Source: Sphingobium sp. CR2-8
GTDB lineage: Bacteria > Pseudomonadota > Alphaproteobacteria > Sphingomonadales > Sphingomonadaceae
Direction of reading: 5' to 3'
DNA length: 64,000 bases
Assembly: GCF_035818615.1 (NCBI RefSeq)
Contig: NZ_JAYKZY010000002.1
Span: forward strand, 1,924,501-1,988,500
This document shows positions 42,527 to 50,470 of the stretch, one piece after another. Each line of letters starts with the position of its first letter. Within the stretch, counting starts at the first letter, position 1. The notes beneath the pieces are model-generated. The model was not told the origin of the DNA and ran no database searches. It was given only the letters and a program-made list of their open reading frames with translations. A program made the position numbers and the translations under genes.

Positions 42527-43527
42527 GCGAAACCTATGGCGCGATCCGACTGGAGCGCATCGCCGAGAGTTTCCGCGCCGCCGCCGATATCGTGGACCTG
42601 CCATTGACCGAGCCGGGGCCGGGCCAAATCCGCGTGCGCAATCGCCATTGCGGCATCAACGGCATTTTCGACACCCAGATCGCGCGCAACGCGGTCGACT
42701 ATGTGCCGATCACGCTGCCGACCTTTACCGGGGTCGAGGCGATCGGGCTGGTCGACGCCGTGGGCGACGGCGTCACCGGCTTTGCGGTCGGCGACGCCGC
42801 CGTGACGGTGCGCTTCACCGGTGGCTATCGCGAAGCCAATATCGGACCGGAAAGCCAGTTTGCGAAGGCCCCTTCGGTCAGTCGCGACTATCTGGCGCTC
42901 GCCTCCACAGGGGTATCGGCGCTGCTGGCGCTGGAGCAGATCGGGCAGGTCAGGGATGGCGAGACGGTGGCGATTTCCGCTGCGGCCGGGGGGCTGGGCC
43001 ATATGCTGGTGCAACTGGCGCTGCTGCGTGGATGCCATGTGATCGCGGTATGCGGGGGCAAGCGCAAATGCGACTTCGTGGCGTCGCTGGGCGCGCAGCG
43101 CGTGATCGACTATCGCAGCGAGGATGTCGGCGCCGTGCTGGCGGCGGAATATCCCAAGGGGATCGATGTCGCAATCGACACGGTGAGCGGCGCCATCTTC
43201 GACGCGTTCCTCGCCAACATCGCCTATCATGGCCGTCTGGTGGTGGGCGGCGCTGCGTCCGACCTGGAAGGACGGCCCGAAGTCGTGACCGCGCCGCGCA
43301 TCGCGCACAGCATCTATTATAAGGGCGCGTCGGTCCGGGGCTTCATGAACGGCCTGCTGACGCCGCATTGGGACCACGCGCGCGCGCGCCTGTTCCAGCT
43401 TTATGCCGATGGCCGCATCGCGGTCACTTTCGATGATAGGCCATTCGCAGGTCTACCTGGTATTTATGACGCGGTGGAACGGCTGCTGTCGGGGCAGTCG
43501 ATGGGCAAGGTCGTCGTGGACCTTTGA
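42523..43527 (+). CDS. Zinc-independent quinone oxidoreductase-type medium-chain reductase
   Basis: 334 aa MDR-superfamily protein of the NADPH:quinone oxidoreductase/enoyl reductase type. The N-terminal GroES-like domain lacks the zinc-ligand cysteines of alcohol dehydrogenases. The Rossmann motif AAAGGLGHMLVQLA is around 148-161. It overlaps the FAD oxidase stop by 4 bp. It may reduce an enone or quinone formed by the oxidase using NAD(P)H. Confidence 0.86.
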   Translation: MSETYGAIRLERIAESFRAAADIVDLPLTEPGPGQIRVRNRHCGINGIFDTQIARNAVDYVPITLPTFTGVEAIGLVDAVGDGVTGFAVGDAAVTVRFTGGYREANIGPESQFAKAPSVSRDYLALASTGVSALLALEQIGQVRDGETVAISAAAGGLGHMLVQLALLRGCHVIAVCGGKRKCDFVASLGAQRVIDYRSEDVGAVLAAEYPKGIDVAIDTVSGAIFDAFLANIAYHGRLVVGGAASDLEGRPEVVTAPRIAHSIYYKGASVRGFMNGLLTPHWDHARARLFQLYADGRIAVTFDDRPFAGLPGIYDAVERLLSGQSMGKVVVDL

Positions 43528-43554
43528 AACATTGCGCCAATTCGGGAGATAGAT

Positions 43555-44079
43555 ATGCCACATAAACCGTCTCAGCCGGGCATCCGGGAAGCCATGCCGC
43601 TGCTGGTCAGCAACGAGGGCGTCTGGGAAGGCTGGTATCGCTATTATGACGCGAAGACCGGGCAGCTGACCGATCAGCATCGCTCGCGCCTCTATTGCCG
43701 CCTGATCGGCGAGCCGGGGCATGAGGAATATCATCAGACCAACCATTATTATTGGGACGATGGGCGTACCGATGTCCGCGATTTTCCGGCCTGGTACGAA
43801 AATGGCCGCATCTGGTGGGACAATGACCTGATCAAGGGGTGGGCGGCCGCGATGCAGCCGGACGATTATAACCGGTCCACCTGCCTCAACTGGACCCGCC
43901 ACGACGAACCCGACATCTATCTCTACGAGATGATCCAGGTGAACGAGGATCGCACCAAGCGCGCCCGCACATGGCAATGGTTCCGCAACGGCGAATGCTA
44001 TCAGCGCACCTTGATCGACGAGACGCTGGTGACGCGCGACTGGCGGAATTTCGTCGATCCCGGCATGCCGAACGTTTGA
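43555..44079 (+). CDS. Lipocalin-like DUF3598-type protein
   Basis: 174 aa, Trp- and Tyr-rich, with VSNEGVWEGWYRYYDA at the start and repeated strand-like segments (YHQTNHYYWDDGR, ENGRIWWDNDLIKGW). The pattern fits a calycin/lipocalin beta-barrel of the DUF3598 kind, though the assignment is from appearance. There is no signal peptide. It is the third gene of the FAD-oxidase-2 operon, with a Shine-Dalgarno GGGAGAT before ATG 43555. It may bind or isomerise a hydrophobic intermediate. Confidence 0.65.
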   Translation: MPHKPSQPGIREAMPLLVSNEGVWEGWYRYYDAKTGQLTDQHRSRLYCRLIGEPGHEEYHQTNHYYWDDGRTDVRDFPAWYENGRIWWDNDLIKGWAAAMQPDDYNRSTCLNWTRHDEPDIYLYEMIQVNEDRTKRARTWQWFRNGECYQRTLIDETLVTRDWRNFVDPGMPNV

Positions 44080-44083
44080 ATAG

Positions 44084-44117
44084 TCGGAGAGCCGGGGCCA
44101 TTGGCGCGGCTCTCCGA
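44084..44117. terminator. Hairpin between convergent genes
   Basis: TCGGAGAGCC at 44084-44093 pairs with GGCTCTCCGA at 44108-44117 around a 14-base loop. It lies in the 42-bp gap between the lipocalin-like gene and the metallo-beta-lactamase-fold gene. The T tract is weak. Confidence 0.6.
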
Positions 44118-44121
44118 TGGA

Positions 44122-45033
44122 TCATTGCGCTTCCTGCGCGAGGCGCGCGTCGAACGCCGCCTCGTAGCGATCGGCCAGTTTCCGACAGGCGTCGGGACTG
44201 CGGAATGCGTCGCCGTTCGGAGCCGCCGCCAGGGCATCGCGTTTCGCCGCCCCGTCCGAATGTTCGGGATGGCCGGTAAGCAGCATGTCGCACGGCAGCG
44301 CGCGGATCGTGGCGAAGGTGCGGCGGAAGCGGCGCCCCACATCCTTATGGGCGACATAGCGATAGTGACCGTCGGTCAGCGAATTGAGGCTGGCGGCGAA
44401 CAGCATCGACGCGCAGCCGCGCACGGCGTCGCATGATTGCCATGACCAGCTCATGCTGCCGGGCGTATGCCCCGGCGACGCGTGGGCCGTGATCCGAACA
44501 TGGCCCAGCCGCACCACCTGCCCGTCCCGCACTGCCCGTATATGGGATACAGGCGGATAAGCGAAGAGGGTCGTGCGCTGCGGATCGTCCATCCCGCTAT
44601 GTCCCGCCCGCAGCACGGTCGCGCCCGCCTGGCTTGCCAGCACGGTCGCACCGCTGTCCCGGGAAAGAGCCGCAAGGCCACTGGCATGATCGTAATGCGG
44701 CTCGCTGCTGAGGATCAGCTTGACGTCGCGGATGTCGAACCCCGCCTCCTTGATGGTGCGTTCCAGCAACGGGACGCCCTGCGGCAGGCCTGCATCGATC
44801 AGGATCAGGCCAGCCCCGCTGTCGATCAGGACGATGTTCATGCGGGTGAAGCCGACCAGCCAGGTCGTGCCATGTACGCGCAAAGGCGTCTGCCGGTCGA
44901 GCCAGAGCGGGGCGAGGTCCGGCGCGACCGGTCGGAGCAGCGGGTCGTCCGCCCCCGCTGGCGAAGCGGCAAGGCCTGCCGAGGCCATGCCCAGCCAAAG
45001 CCCCGCCATGCGCCCGATGCCGCGCCCGATCAT
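44122..45033 (-). CDS. Subclass B3-type metallo-beta-lactamase-fold hydrolase with Glu at the first zinc ligand
   Basis: 303 aa with a signal peptide from ATG 45033 (ending near AGA-D at about 29). The metal motif reads Glu111-Pro-His113-Tyr-Asp115-His116, so the first His of HxHxDH is Glu. The further ligands are His189 (SPGHTPGS) and His255 (TGHPEH). The layout matches subclass B3 enzymes, and B3 variants with Glu at this ligand (B3-E), including one from a Sphingobium, are known beta-lactamases. Its start overlaps the DUF stop by 4 bp. It could be a resistance enzyme or a lactone/ester hydrolase of the island. Confidence 0.82.
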   Translation of the reverse strand: MIGRGIGRMAGLWLGMASAGLAASPAGADDPLLRPVAPDLAPLWLDRQTPLRVHGTTWLVGFTRMNIVLIDSGAGLILIDAGLPQGVPLLERTIKEAGFDIRDVKLILSSEPHYDHASGLAALSRDSGATVLASQAGATVLRAGHSGMDDPQRTTLFAYPPVSHIRAVRDGQVVRLGHVRITAHASPGHTPGSMSWSWQSCDAVRGCASMLFAASLNSLTDGHYRYVAHKDVGRRFRRTFATIRALPCDMLLTGHPEHSDGAAKRDALAAAPNGDAFRSPDACRKLADRYEAAFDARLAQEAQ

Positions 45034-45755
45034 GAGCGGGTCAGTTCGACCAGCTCGTACCAGGTCTGCATATAGCCGCCCACGCCCCCCTGTACGAAGA
45101 TCGCGTCTTCGTCCGCCGTGACCCACAGGTCGTAGTCGGGATGCGCGCCCTTGTCCGACGCCATGCCGCCATGTTCGTCTGTAAAGCGGAAATGGCGGCA
45201 GGCGAAGGTGCCCGCCGCAACCGTCACGGTTTCTTCGCCGACATAGGCCAATTGCATATTCGCTTCGGCGATGATCGGCGGGGTCGCGCCGCGATGATCG
45301 GTGGAGGGCAGGAAGGTGCGCAGTTGATGGGTATGCGGCCCCTTCGAGACGTCGACCTTCTTGGTGATATAGGCGTCGCCCTGAATGGGGTGGGTCCCGA
45401 ACCCGTCATAGTCGCCAACGATCTTCACCGTCTGCGACAGACGACCGATCGAGGGGCCATAGCTTTCGCACTCGACATAGCCGTCGCGGATGATGAACAG
45501 GCCAGCGCCCATGAAGCGGTCGCCAATCGTCAGGCGGACAAAGCAGTCCATCGGCATGTCATTTTCGTCCAGCGCATAAGTAATGTCGCGCAATACCGTG
45601 GGGCTGGGTTCCTCGATCTCGCACTGGGCGCGCAGGATGCGCTTGCCGTCGGCATGCACGGTGAAGGTGAAATTTTCGCGACCGCGCTCCTCGCCCATGC
45701 GCTCGGGTTTACGCGATGTGTAGAGGATTTTGCCGGTGATGGTCCGATGCTGCAT
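45030..45755 (-). CDS. DUF3108-like protein with AGTF/RH motif (copy 2)
   Basis: 241 aa predicted beta-rich cytoplasmic protein, paralogous to the one at 31.0 kb. Shared features are the VAAGTFACRHFRF segment, YDLWVTADEDAIFVQGG and the closing TWYELVELT. The N-terminal half also has VLRDITYALDENDMPMDC and PIQGDAYITKK. ATG 45755 follows AAGG. It heads a leftward pair with the metallo-beta-lactamase-fold gene, whereas copy 1 is paired with a VOC gene. No enzymatic motif is recognised. Confidence 0.65.
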   Translation of the reverse strand: MQHRTITGKILYTSRKPERMGEERGRENFTFTVHADGKRILRAQCEIEEPSPTVLRDITYALDENDMPMDCFVRLTIGDRFMGAGLFIIRDGYVECESYGPSIGRLSQTVKIVGDYDGFGTHPIQGDAYITKKVDVSKGPHTHQLRTFLPSTDHRGATPPIIAEANMQLAYVGEETVTVAAGTFACRHFRFTDEHGGMASDKGAHPDYDLWVTADEDAIFVQGGVGGYMQTWYELVELTRS

Positions 45756-45880
45756 CGTCTGCCTTTCGTGCGAATGGGATCGCCGCAAAGGTGACAGAGC
45801 CGATGGACTGATCGACCGGTGATGACGCACCTGTCCGCACAGCAGCCATTTTCCCTTTCCTCTCAAGACATGGAGACAGC

Positions 45881-46768
45881 ATGAACCTGTTGCGTTGCGC
45901 CACGCATAGCGTGGTCGATCTGGATGCCGCCAAGGCGCGCTTTGGCCAATGGCTGGATTATGCCGTCGTCGAAGAAGGCACGGTTCCCGCCGACCTGGCC
46001 GCCGCCTGGGGCGCGCCGGCGAGCGCCGGGCGGCGTTATGCCGTGATGCAGCCCGCATCGGGGGCGGAGGTCTTCCTGCGCTTCGTGGAAGGCGATCCGG
46101 TGTCGGACTATCTGCCGATCCGCAGCTATGGCTGGGCGGCGATAGAGATTTGCGTGCAGGATGTGCTCGCGGTGAACGACCGGATGCTGTCGCCCCAAGC
46201 CCCCTTCCCCGTCATCGGTCCGCCGACGAAGATCGCGGGCATCGACACCATCTATCCTATGCAGGTGCGCGGCCCGGATCAGGAAACGCTCTACTTCACC
46301 CAGATATTGACCGACGCCCCCGACAGCGGATTGCCCAGGGCGGGATCGTTGATCGACAAGCTGTTCATCCTGGTGCTGGCCTGCCCCGACATGCGCGCGA
46401 CGGCGGACTGGTTCGCCCGCACGCTGAAGCTCGACATGACCAGCCCGATGGCGATCCGATACTCCATGATCTCGCTCGCCTTCGGCCTGCCGATCAGCGA
46501 CCTGCATGAGATCGTCACCGCCAAATATCAGGGCGACGTCTTCCTGGAGTTCGACCAATATCCGCAAGGTACGGTGTCGCGTCCGGCCCATGAAGGCGCA
46601 CTGCCGCCGGGCGTGTCGATCTGCACCCTGTTCCACCCGGATTTCGATGCGCTGGATGCCGATTGGTTTACAGCGCCGGTGGTGCGGGACGGTCCGCTCT
46701 ATGCCGGGCGGCGGGTCGGCGTGTTGAAGACGCCCGAAGGCGCGCTGCTGGAAGTGATGGAGGGGTAA
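45881..46768 (+). CDS. Two-domain VOC-family protein
   Basis: 295 aa with two vicinal-oxygen-chelate modules: CATHSVVDLDAAKARFGQWL at the start and a second unit beginning KLFILVLACPDMRATADWFA near residue 160. This size and layout resemble extradiol-dioxygenase-like or two-module glyoxalase proteins, but the metal triad is not obvious. It stands alone as a rightward gene, divergent from the DUF gene, and ends at a strong terminator. The substrate is unknown. Confidence 0.78.
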   Translation: MNLLRCATHSVVDLDAAKARFGQWLDYAVVEEGTVPADLAAAWGAPASAGRRYAVMQPASGAEVFLRFVEGDPVSDYLPIRSYGWAAIEICVQDVLAVNDRMLSPQAPFPVIGPPTKIAGIDTIYPMQVRGPDQETLYFTQILTDAPDSGLPRAGSLIDKLFILVLACPDMRATADWFARTLKLDMTSPMAIRYSMISLAFGLPISDLHEIVTAKYQGDVFLEFDQYPQGTVSRPAHEGALPPGVSICTLFHPDFDALDADWFTAPVVRDGPLYAGRRVGVLKTPEGALLEVMEG

Positions 46769-46773
46769 TGCGC

Positions 46774-46809
46774 AAGGCCCGCAGTCCGGAAGGATCGCGG
46801 GCCTTTTAC
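46774..46809 (+). terminator. Rho-independent terminator
   Basis: AAGGCCCGC at 46774-46782 pairs with GCGGGCCTT at 46797-46805, followed by TT on the plus strand. It ends the VOC gene and faces the convergent membrane-protein gene. Confidence 0.75.
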
Positions 46810-46813
46810 GATA

Positions 46814-47467
46814 TCAGACCGGGGTTGCGATGCCGAGCCAGGCGGCGACCAGCAACAAAAGCCAGAGCGTGACGACCGATACACGGGCGCGGCTGTTGAC
46901 CTGGGCGATGGTCGCATCGGTCTGCGGCGTGGGGCCGGTGGCGATCATCTCCCGAATGGCGGGAAAGAGCGGGACCAACTGCCTGCGGACGACGAGGCCG
47001 AGGCTGATGCAGGTCGCCAGCACGATCATCTTGAGCGCGATGAACAGCGGCAGTTCGATGGCCTTGAAAAAGCCAGCCAGGCCAAAGCCATAGAGGGCGA
47101 TCAGCACGACCCAACGGATTGCGATGTCGATCCTTTTGATGGCCGCGCCGCCGCCATGGTTGAGATGCACCGCCCAGGCCAAAACGAGCCATCCCAGGCT
47201 GGCGACGCCCACCAGCACCGGCACATAGGTCGGCAGGTCCAGCCAGCCCTTGACCCAGGCCAGCGCCAGGCCGGTCGGCAAGGCGAGGATCAGCATCGTG
47301 CGCGGCGCCATGTCGATATTGTTGAGGATCGTCAGCGCCATCCTTCGCTCCACCACGGTGCGCTTGGGATCGACCATGAAGTTGGAGCCGTAGAAAGCGC
47401 CCAGGTCGCCGCCCAGCCAATAGACGAGAACCAGCACATGAAGGAGCGTCAGCAGGGTAATGGCCAC
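46814..47467 (-). CDS. Integral membrane protein, CopD/HemJ-like appearance
   Basis: 217 aa from GTG 47467, with about five or six hydrophobic helices. The first, LLTLLHVLVLVYWLGGDLGAF, has a His in a Trp-Gly context reminiscent of CopD/HemJ-type haem-associated proteins, but the resemblance is weak. Longer starts to 47563 run into the upstream hydrolase gene. It lies 7 bp after the alpha/beta-hydrolase gene and is probably co-transcribed. Its function is not known. Confidence 0.62.
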   Translation of the reverse strand: MAITLLTLLHVLVLVYWLGGDLGAFYGSNFMVDPKRTVVERRMALTILNNIDMAPRTMLILALPTGLALAWVKGWLDLPTYVPVLVGVASLGWLVLAWAVHLNHGGGAAIKRIDIAIRWVVLIALYGFGLAGFFKAIELPLFIALKMIVLATCISLGLVVRRQLVPLFPAIREMIATGPTPQTDATIAQVNSRARVSVVTLWLLLLVAAWLGIATPV

Positions 47468-47474
47468 GAGACAG

Positions 47475-48299
47475 TCAGTCCTTTGAAAATCGGGTGATGG
47501 CGGCCGCGCGAACGGCCGAAAAGTCGGGTGCGCCGAAATGCGGCAACGGCGCGAAGCGGCCATCGGGCAGCAGGTCGGCCGCCGCGCGGGTCATGGCGCA
47601 CAGCGGATCGTCCTGCGCGGCCATCAGCAAGGCAGGGCAAGGCACCTGCGTCAGACGGCCCGCCGCGTCCCAGGAAAAGGCCGCGCGATAGGCGAGGTGA
47701 TAGGTTTCGGCAGCTTTCAACACTTCCACGAACCAGGCGTGAAGGTCCGGCGCAGGCCGGACGCCACCATCGCGCCGTGCGGCGGCGCTGCGGTCGTACC
47801 AGGGATAGAAGAGATATTGATCGCGGCAGAAATGGAAGGCCCGCATGAGGTAGGCGCCCTCGACGTCGGGCGTGAAGGGCGTAGCGTAGCGCTCCAGCAG
47901 TTCGGCCTGCTCCTCGGGCGACCAGAGGCCGATCCCGTCCAGCACCACATGGCTCACGCGGTCGGGGTGCAGGATCGCCAGATCGCAGGCTATGGCCGCA
48001 CCGGTATGCGATCCATAGGCGACCACGCGGTCCAGCCCCAGCGCGTCGAGCAGGAAAGGCAGGCGCGCGGCATAATCGGCGATGTCGGGCTGTGGGATCG
48101 CCAGCGGCGTGCTGTCGCCATTGCCCGCCGTGTCGGGCGCGATCAGGCGGAAATCGCCCTTCAACGCGTCGATCAGTCCCACCATCTGGCGCGAACTGCC
48201 CGGCGACGGATGCAGCAGCAGCATCGGCGGGCCGTCACCCGCCTGCCGATAGTGAATCTGTCCATCCGGCAGATCGAGAAAGGCACGGCGGATCGTCAT
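47475..48299 (-). CDS. Alpha/beta-hydrolase-fold protein with His in the nucleophile elbow
   Basis: 274 aa alpha/beta-hydrolase. An oxyanion-type segment LLLHPSPGSS (28-37) and the strand-turn-helix elbow are clear, but the elbow reads Gly96-Ser-His98-Thr-Gly100, putting His where the catalytic Ser should be. A late-strand acid (AAQDD) and a His in PLPHFGAP remain. The same GxHTG elbow is found in the hydrolase at 58.2 kb. It is divergent from the GntR regulator. Its activity cannot be assumed to be ordinary ester hydrolysis. Confidence 0.82.
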   Translation of the reverse strand: MTIRRAFLDLPDGQIHYRQAGDGPPMLLLHPSPGSSRQMVGLIDALKGDFRLIAPDTAGNGDSTPLAIPQPDIADYAARLPFLLDALGLDRVVAYGSHTGAAIACDLAILHPDRVSHVVLDGIGLWSPEEQAELLERYATPFTPDVEGAYLMRAFHFCRDQYLFYPWYDRSAAARRDGGVRPAPDLHAWFVEVLKAAETYHLAYRAAFSWDAAGRLTQVPCPALLMAAQDDPLCAMTRAAADLLPDGRFAPLPHFGAPDFSAVRAAAITRFSKD

Positions 48300-48498
48300 G
48301 GTCGTCAGTCTCCAGCGGCGATTCGCCGCGTCGCTATCCTCATGAACATGGCGGGCAGACCGATGACGCGACCGGAGACGAAATTGTTCGGCAGACGGCT
48401 TTTCCCTGACGCAAGGCGGTGTCGACCGGCATGCGGGCGTTGAGCAGGCACCGCATTCGCTCTACGACGATCCCAGGCATGAACAGGAAGGGGCCGCC

Positions 48499-49227
48499 TT
48501 GGTCGATCGCGCAGCGGCAATGCCGCTCTATCATCAAATCTATCTTCAGCTGAGGGACGAAATCGTGAGCGGACAGCGCCCTCACGGCAGCCTGATGCCC
48601 ACCGAACTGGATCTGTCGGCGATGTTCGACGTGTCGCGCATCACCGCACGACGGGTGCTCGATGATCTGGCGCGTCAGCATTATGTCGCGCGCAGGCGGC
48701 GTATCGGCACCACCGTCACCTTCCATTCCCCGGCCAGCCCGATCGAGGCGAATATCGATCAGGCGCTCGATTCGCTGCTGGCGCTGGGCGACAATACCAG
48801 CGTGACCGTGTTGACGGTCGCGCGCGAAGCCGCCCCGCCCGGTGTCGCCGACGCCCTGCGTCTGGAGCCTGGGGATGAGGTGGTGCGCGCGGTGCGTGTC
48901 CGGTCGCTGGACGACATGCCGCTCGGCTATGTGTTGAGCTATGTCCCCGCCCGTCTGGCCGACGTCGTCGATGCCGACGCGCTGGCGACCACGCCGATGC
49001 TGCGCCTGCTGGAACAGGCGGGGCACAAGGCGGAAACCGCCGAACAGACGATCGGCGCGATGCTGGCCGACAGCGCCATGGCGCAGGCGCTGGGTATCGA
49101 GCCACCCGCAGCGCTGCTGCGCATCACGCGCACCAGCTATGACCTTACCGGCGCGCCGATCCTGCTGACATTCGCCCATTATCGGTCGGACCGGTTCCAT
49201 GTGCGGCTCGATCTGTCGCACCGATAA
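48499..49227 (+). CDS. GntR-family regulator, HutC/UTRA subfamily
   Basis: 242 aa. The N-terminal winged HTH (about 5-75) begins PLYHQIYLQLRDEIVSG and includes DVSRITARRVLDDL. The UTRA effector domain follows. The TTG at 48499 has AGGAAGGGG upstream; ATG 48520 is an alternative. HutC-type regulators sense small pathway intermediates and usually repress neighbouring catabolic operons. It stands between the divergent hydrolase-membrane-protein pair and the rightward dehydrogenase gene. Repeats GCTTT(T/G)CCCTG flank it on both sides. Confidence 0.87.
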   Translation: MVDRAAAMPLYHQIYLQLRDEIVSGQRPHGSLMPTELDLSAMFDVSRITARRVLDDLARQHYVARRRRIGTTVTFHSPASPIEANIDQALDSLLALGDNTSVTVLTVAREAAPPGVADALRLEPGDEVVRAVRVRSLDDMPLGYVLSYVPARLADVVDADALATTPMLRLLEQAGHKAETAEQTIGAMLADSAMAQALGIEPPAALLRITRTSYDLTGAPILLTFAHYRSDRFHVRLDLSHR

Positions 49228-49280
49228 TATCGCAGCCTTCCATACCCGGCCTGCTCGCTGTGCGAACAAGATCGGGTGAG

Positions 49281-49315
49281 GCTTTGCCTGACGGCGCGGT
49301 CCGGGCTTTGCCCTG
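49281..49315. repeat. Direct repeat near the GntR gene, possible operator
   Basis: GCTTTGCCTG at 49281-49290 and GCTTTGCCCTG at 49305-49315 form a direct repeat in the 130-bp gap between the GntR gene and the dehydrogenase gene. A third version, GCTTTTCCCTGAC, lies at 48398-48410 upstream of the GntR gene. Position on both sides of the regulator suggests binding sites. Confidence 0.4.
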
Positions 49316-49357
49316 TGGCAGAGCATATTCGCCAGACCAAGCCGTCGGGAGACAGAC

Positions 49358-50377
49358 GTGAAAGCCTATCAGATCGGACCGCAGACCGGCCTCGACTCCC
49401 TGACCGCGACCACGCGGCCCGACCCCGTCGCCGGGCCTGGCGAAGTCGTGTTGAAGGTCAAGCTGGTCTGCCTCAACCATCGCGACATGCTGGTGCTGGA
49501 AGGCCGCTACGGTCCCCGCCGCCCCGAAGACCGCATCCCCCTGTCGGAAGGCGTGGGCGAGGTCATCGCCATCGGCGAAGGCGTCAACACTGTGAAGATC
49601 GGCGATCGCGCCGTCTTCGCCCATTTCGTCACCTGGATCGACGGTGATTTTTCACCCGCCGCGTTCGGCAACGACCTGGGCATCACCCATGACGGCTGGC
49701 TGGCGGAGCAGGTCAAGGTGCCCGCCGCCGCGCTGGTCCCCGTCCCCGAAACTCTGAGCGATGAACAGGTCGCACCGATGGCGTCCGCCGGGCTGACTGC
49801 GTGGCATGCCGTGGTGGAAGTCGGCAAGGTGAAGGCGGGCGACACGGTTCTGGCGCTGGGCACGGGCGGCGTATCGATCGCCGCGCTTCAGATCGCCAAG
49901 GCCAATGGCGCGCGTGTCGTCATCACCTCGTCCAGCGACGACAAGCTGGCGCTGGCCCGCTCGCTGGGCGCGGACATCACCATCAACTATCGCACGACGC
50001 CCGACTGGGAAGCGCAGGTGCTGAAGGAAACGGGCGGCAAGGGCGCGGATATCGTCGTGGAAACCGGCGGTCAGGCGACGCTGAGCCAGTCGATCACGGC
50101 GGCGGCGGTCAATGGCCGGATCGTCATCATCGGCGCGCTGGCGGGCGCCAACGGCGACGGCCTGGCCAATTATGGCGCGATCATCGGCAAGAATCTGGTG
50201 CTCAAGGGCATTGCGGAAGGCAGCCGGGCGATGCTGGCGCGGCTGATCCGTGCGGTCGAGGCCAATGATATCCAGCCGGTCATCGATCGCACCTTCTCCT
50301 TCGACGAAGCGCCGCAGGCCTATGCCTATCTCCATTCGGGCGCGCATGTCGGCAAGGTGCTCATCAAGGTCGGATGA
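49358..50377 (+). CDS. NAD(P)-dependent medium-chain alcohol dehydrogenase/quinone reductase
   Basis: 339 aa MDR protein: GroES-like domain with CLNHRDMLVLEGRYG, Rossmann motif LALGTGGVSIAALQ around 163-176, and C-terminal PQAYAYLHSGAHVGKVLIK. The structural-zinc cysteines are absent, so it is of the QOR/zinc-independent type. It is the first gene after the GntR regulator and separated by 93 bp from the amine oxidase gene. It probably reduces an enone or oxidises an alcohol; specificity is unknown. Confidence 0.85.
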   Translation: MKAYQIGPQTGLDSLTATTRPDPVAGPGEVVLKVKLVCLNHRDMLVLEGRYGPRRPEDRIPLSEGVGEVIAIGEGVNTVKIGDRAVFAHFVTWIDGDFSPAAFGNDLGITHDGWLAEQVKVPAAALVPVPETLSDEQVAPMASAGLTAWHAVVEVGKVKAGDTVLALGTGGVSIAALQIAKANGARVVITSSSDDKLALARSLGADITINYRTTPDWEAQVLKETGGKGADIVVETGGQATLSQSITAAAVNGRIVIIGALAGANGDGLANYGAIIGKNLVLKGIAEGSRAMLARLIRAVEANDIQPVIDRTFSFDEAPQAYAYLHSGAHVGKVLIKVG

Positions 50378-50470
50378 CCGCAAGTCGGACATTGGCGCGC
50401 AGGACTGTCATAGCCCGTCATCCTGCGCCATGATCGCACCATCAGAAGAAGACCGACAAAGGGGTAAGTC

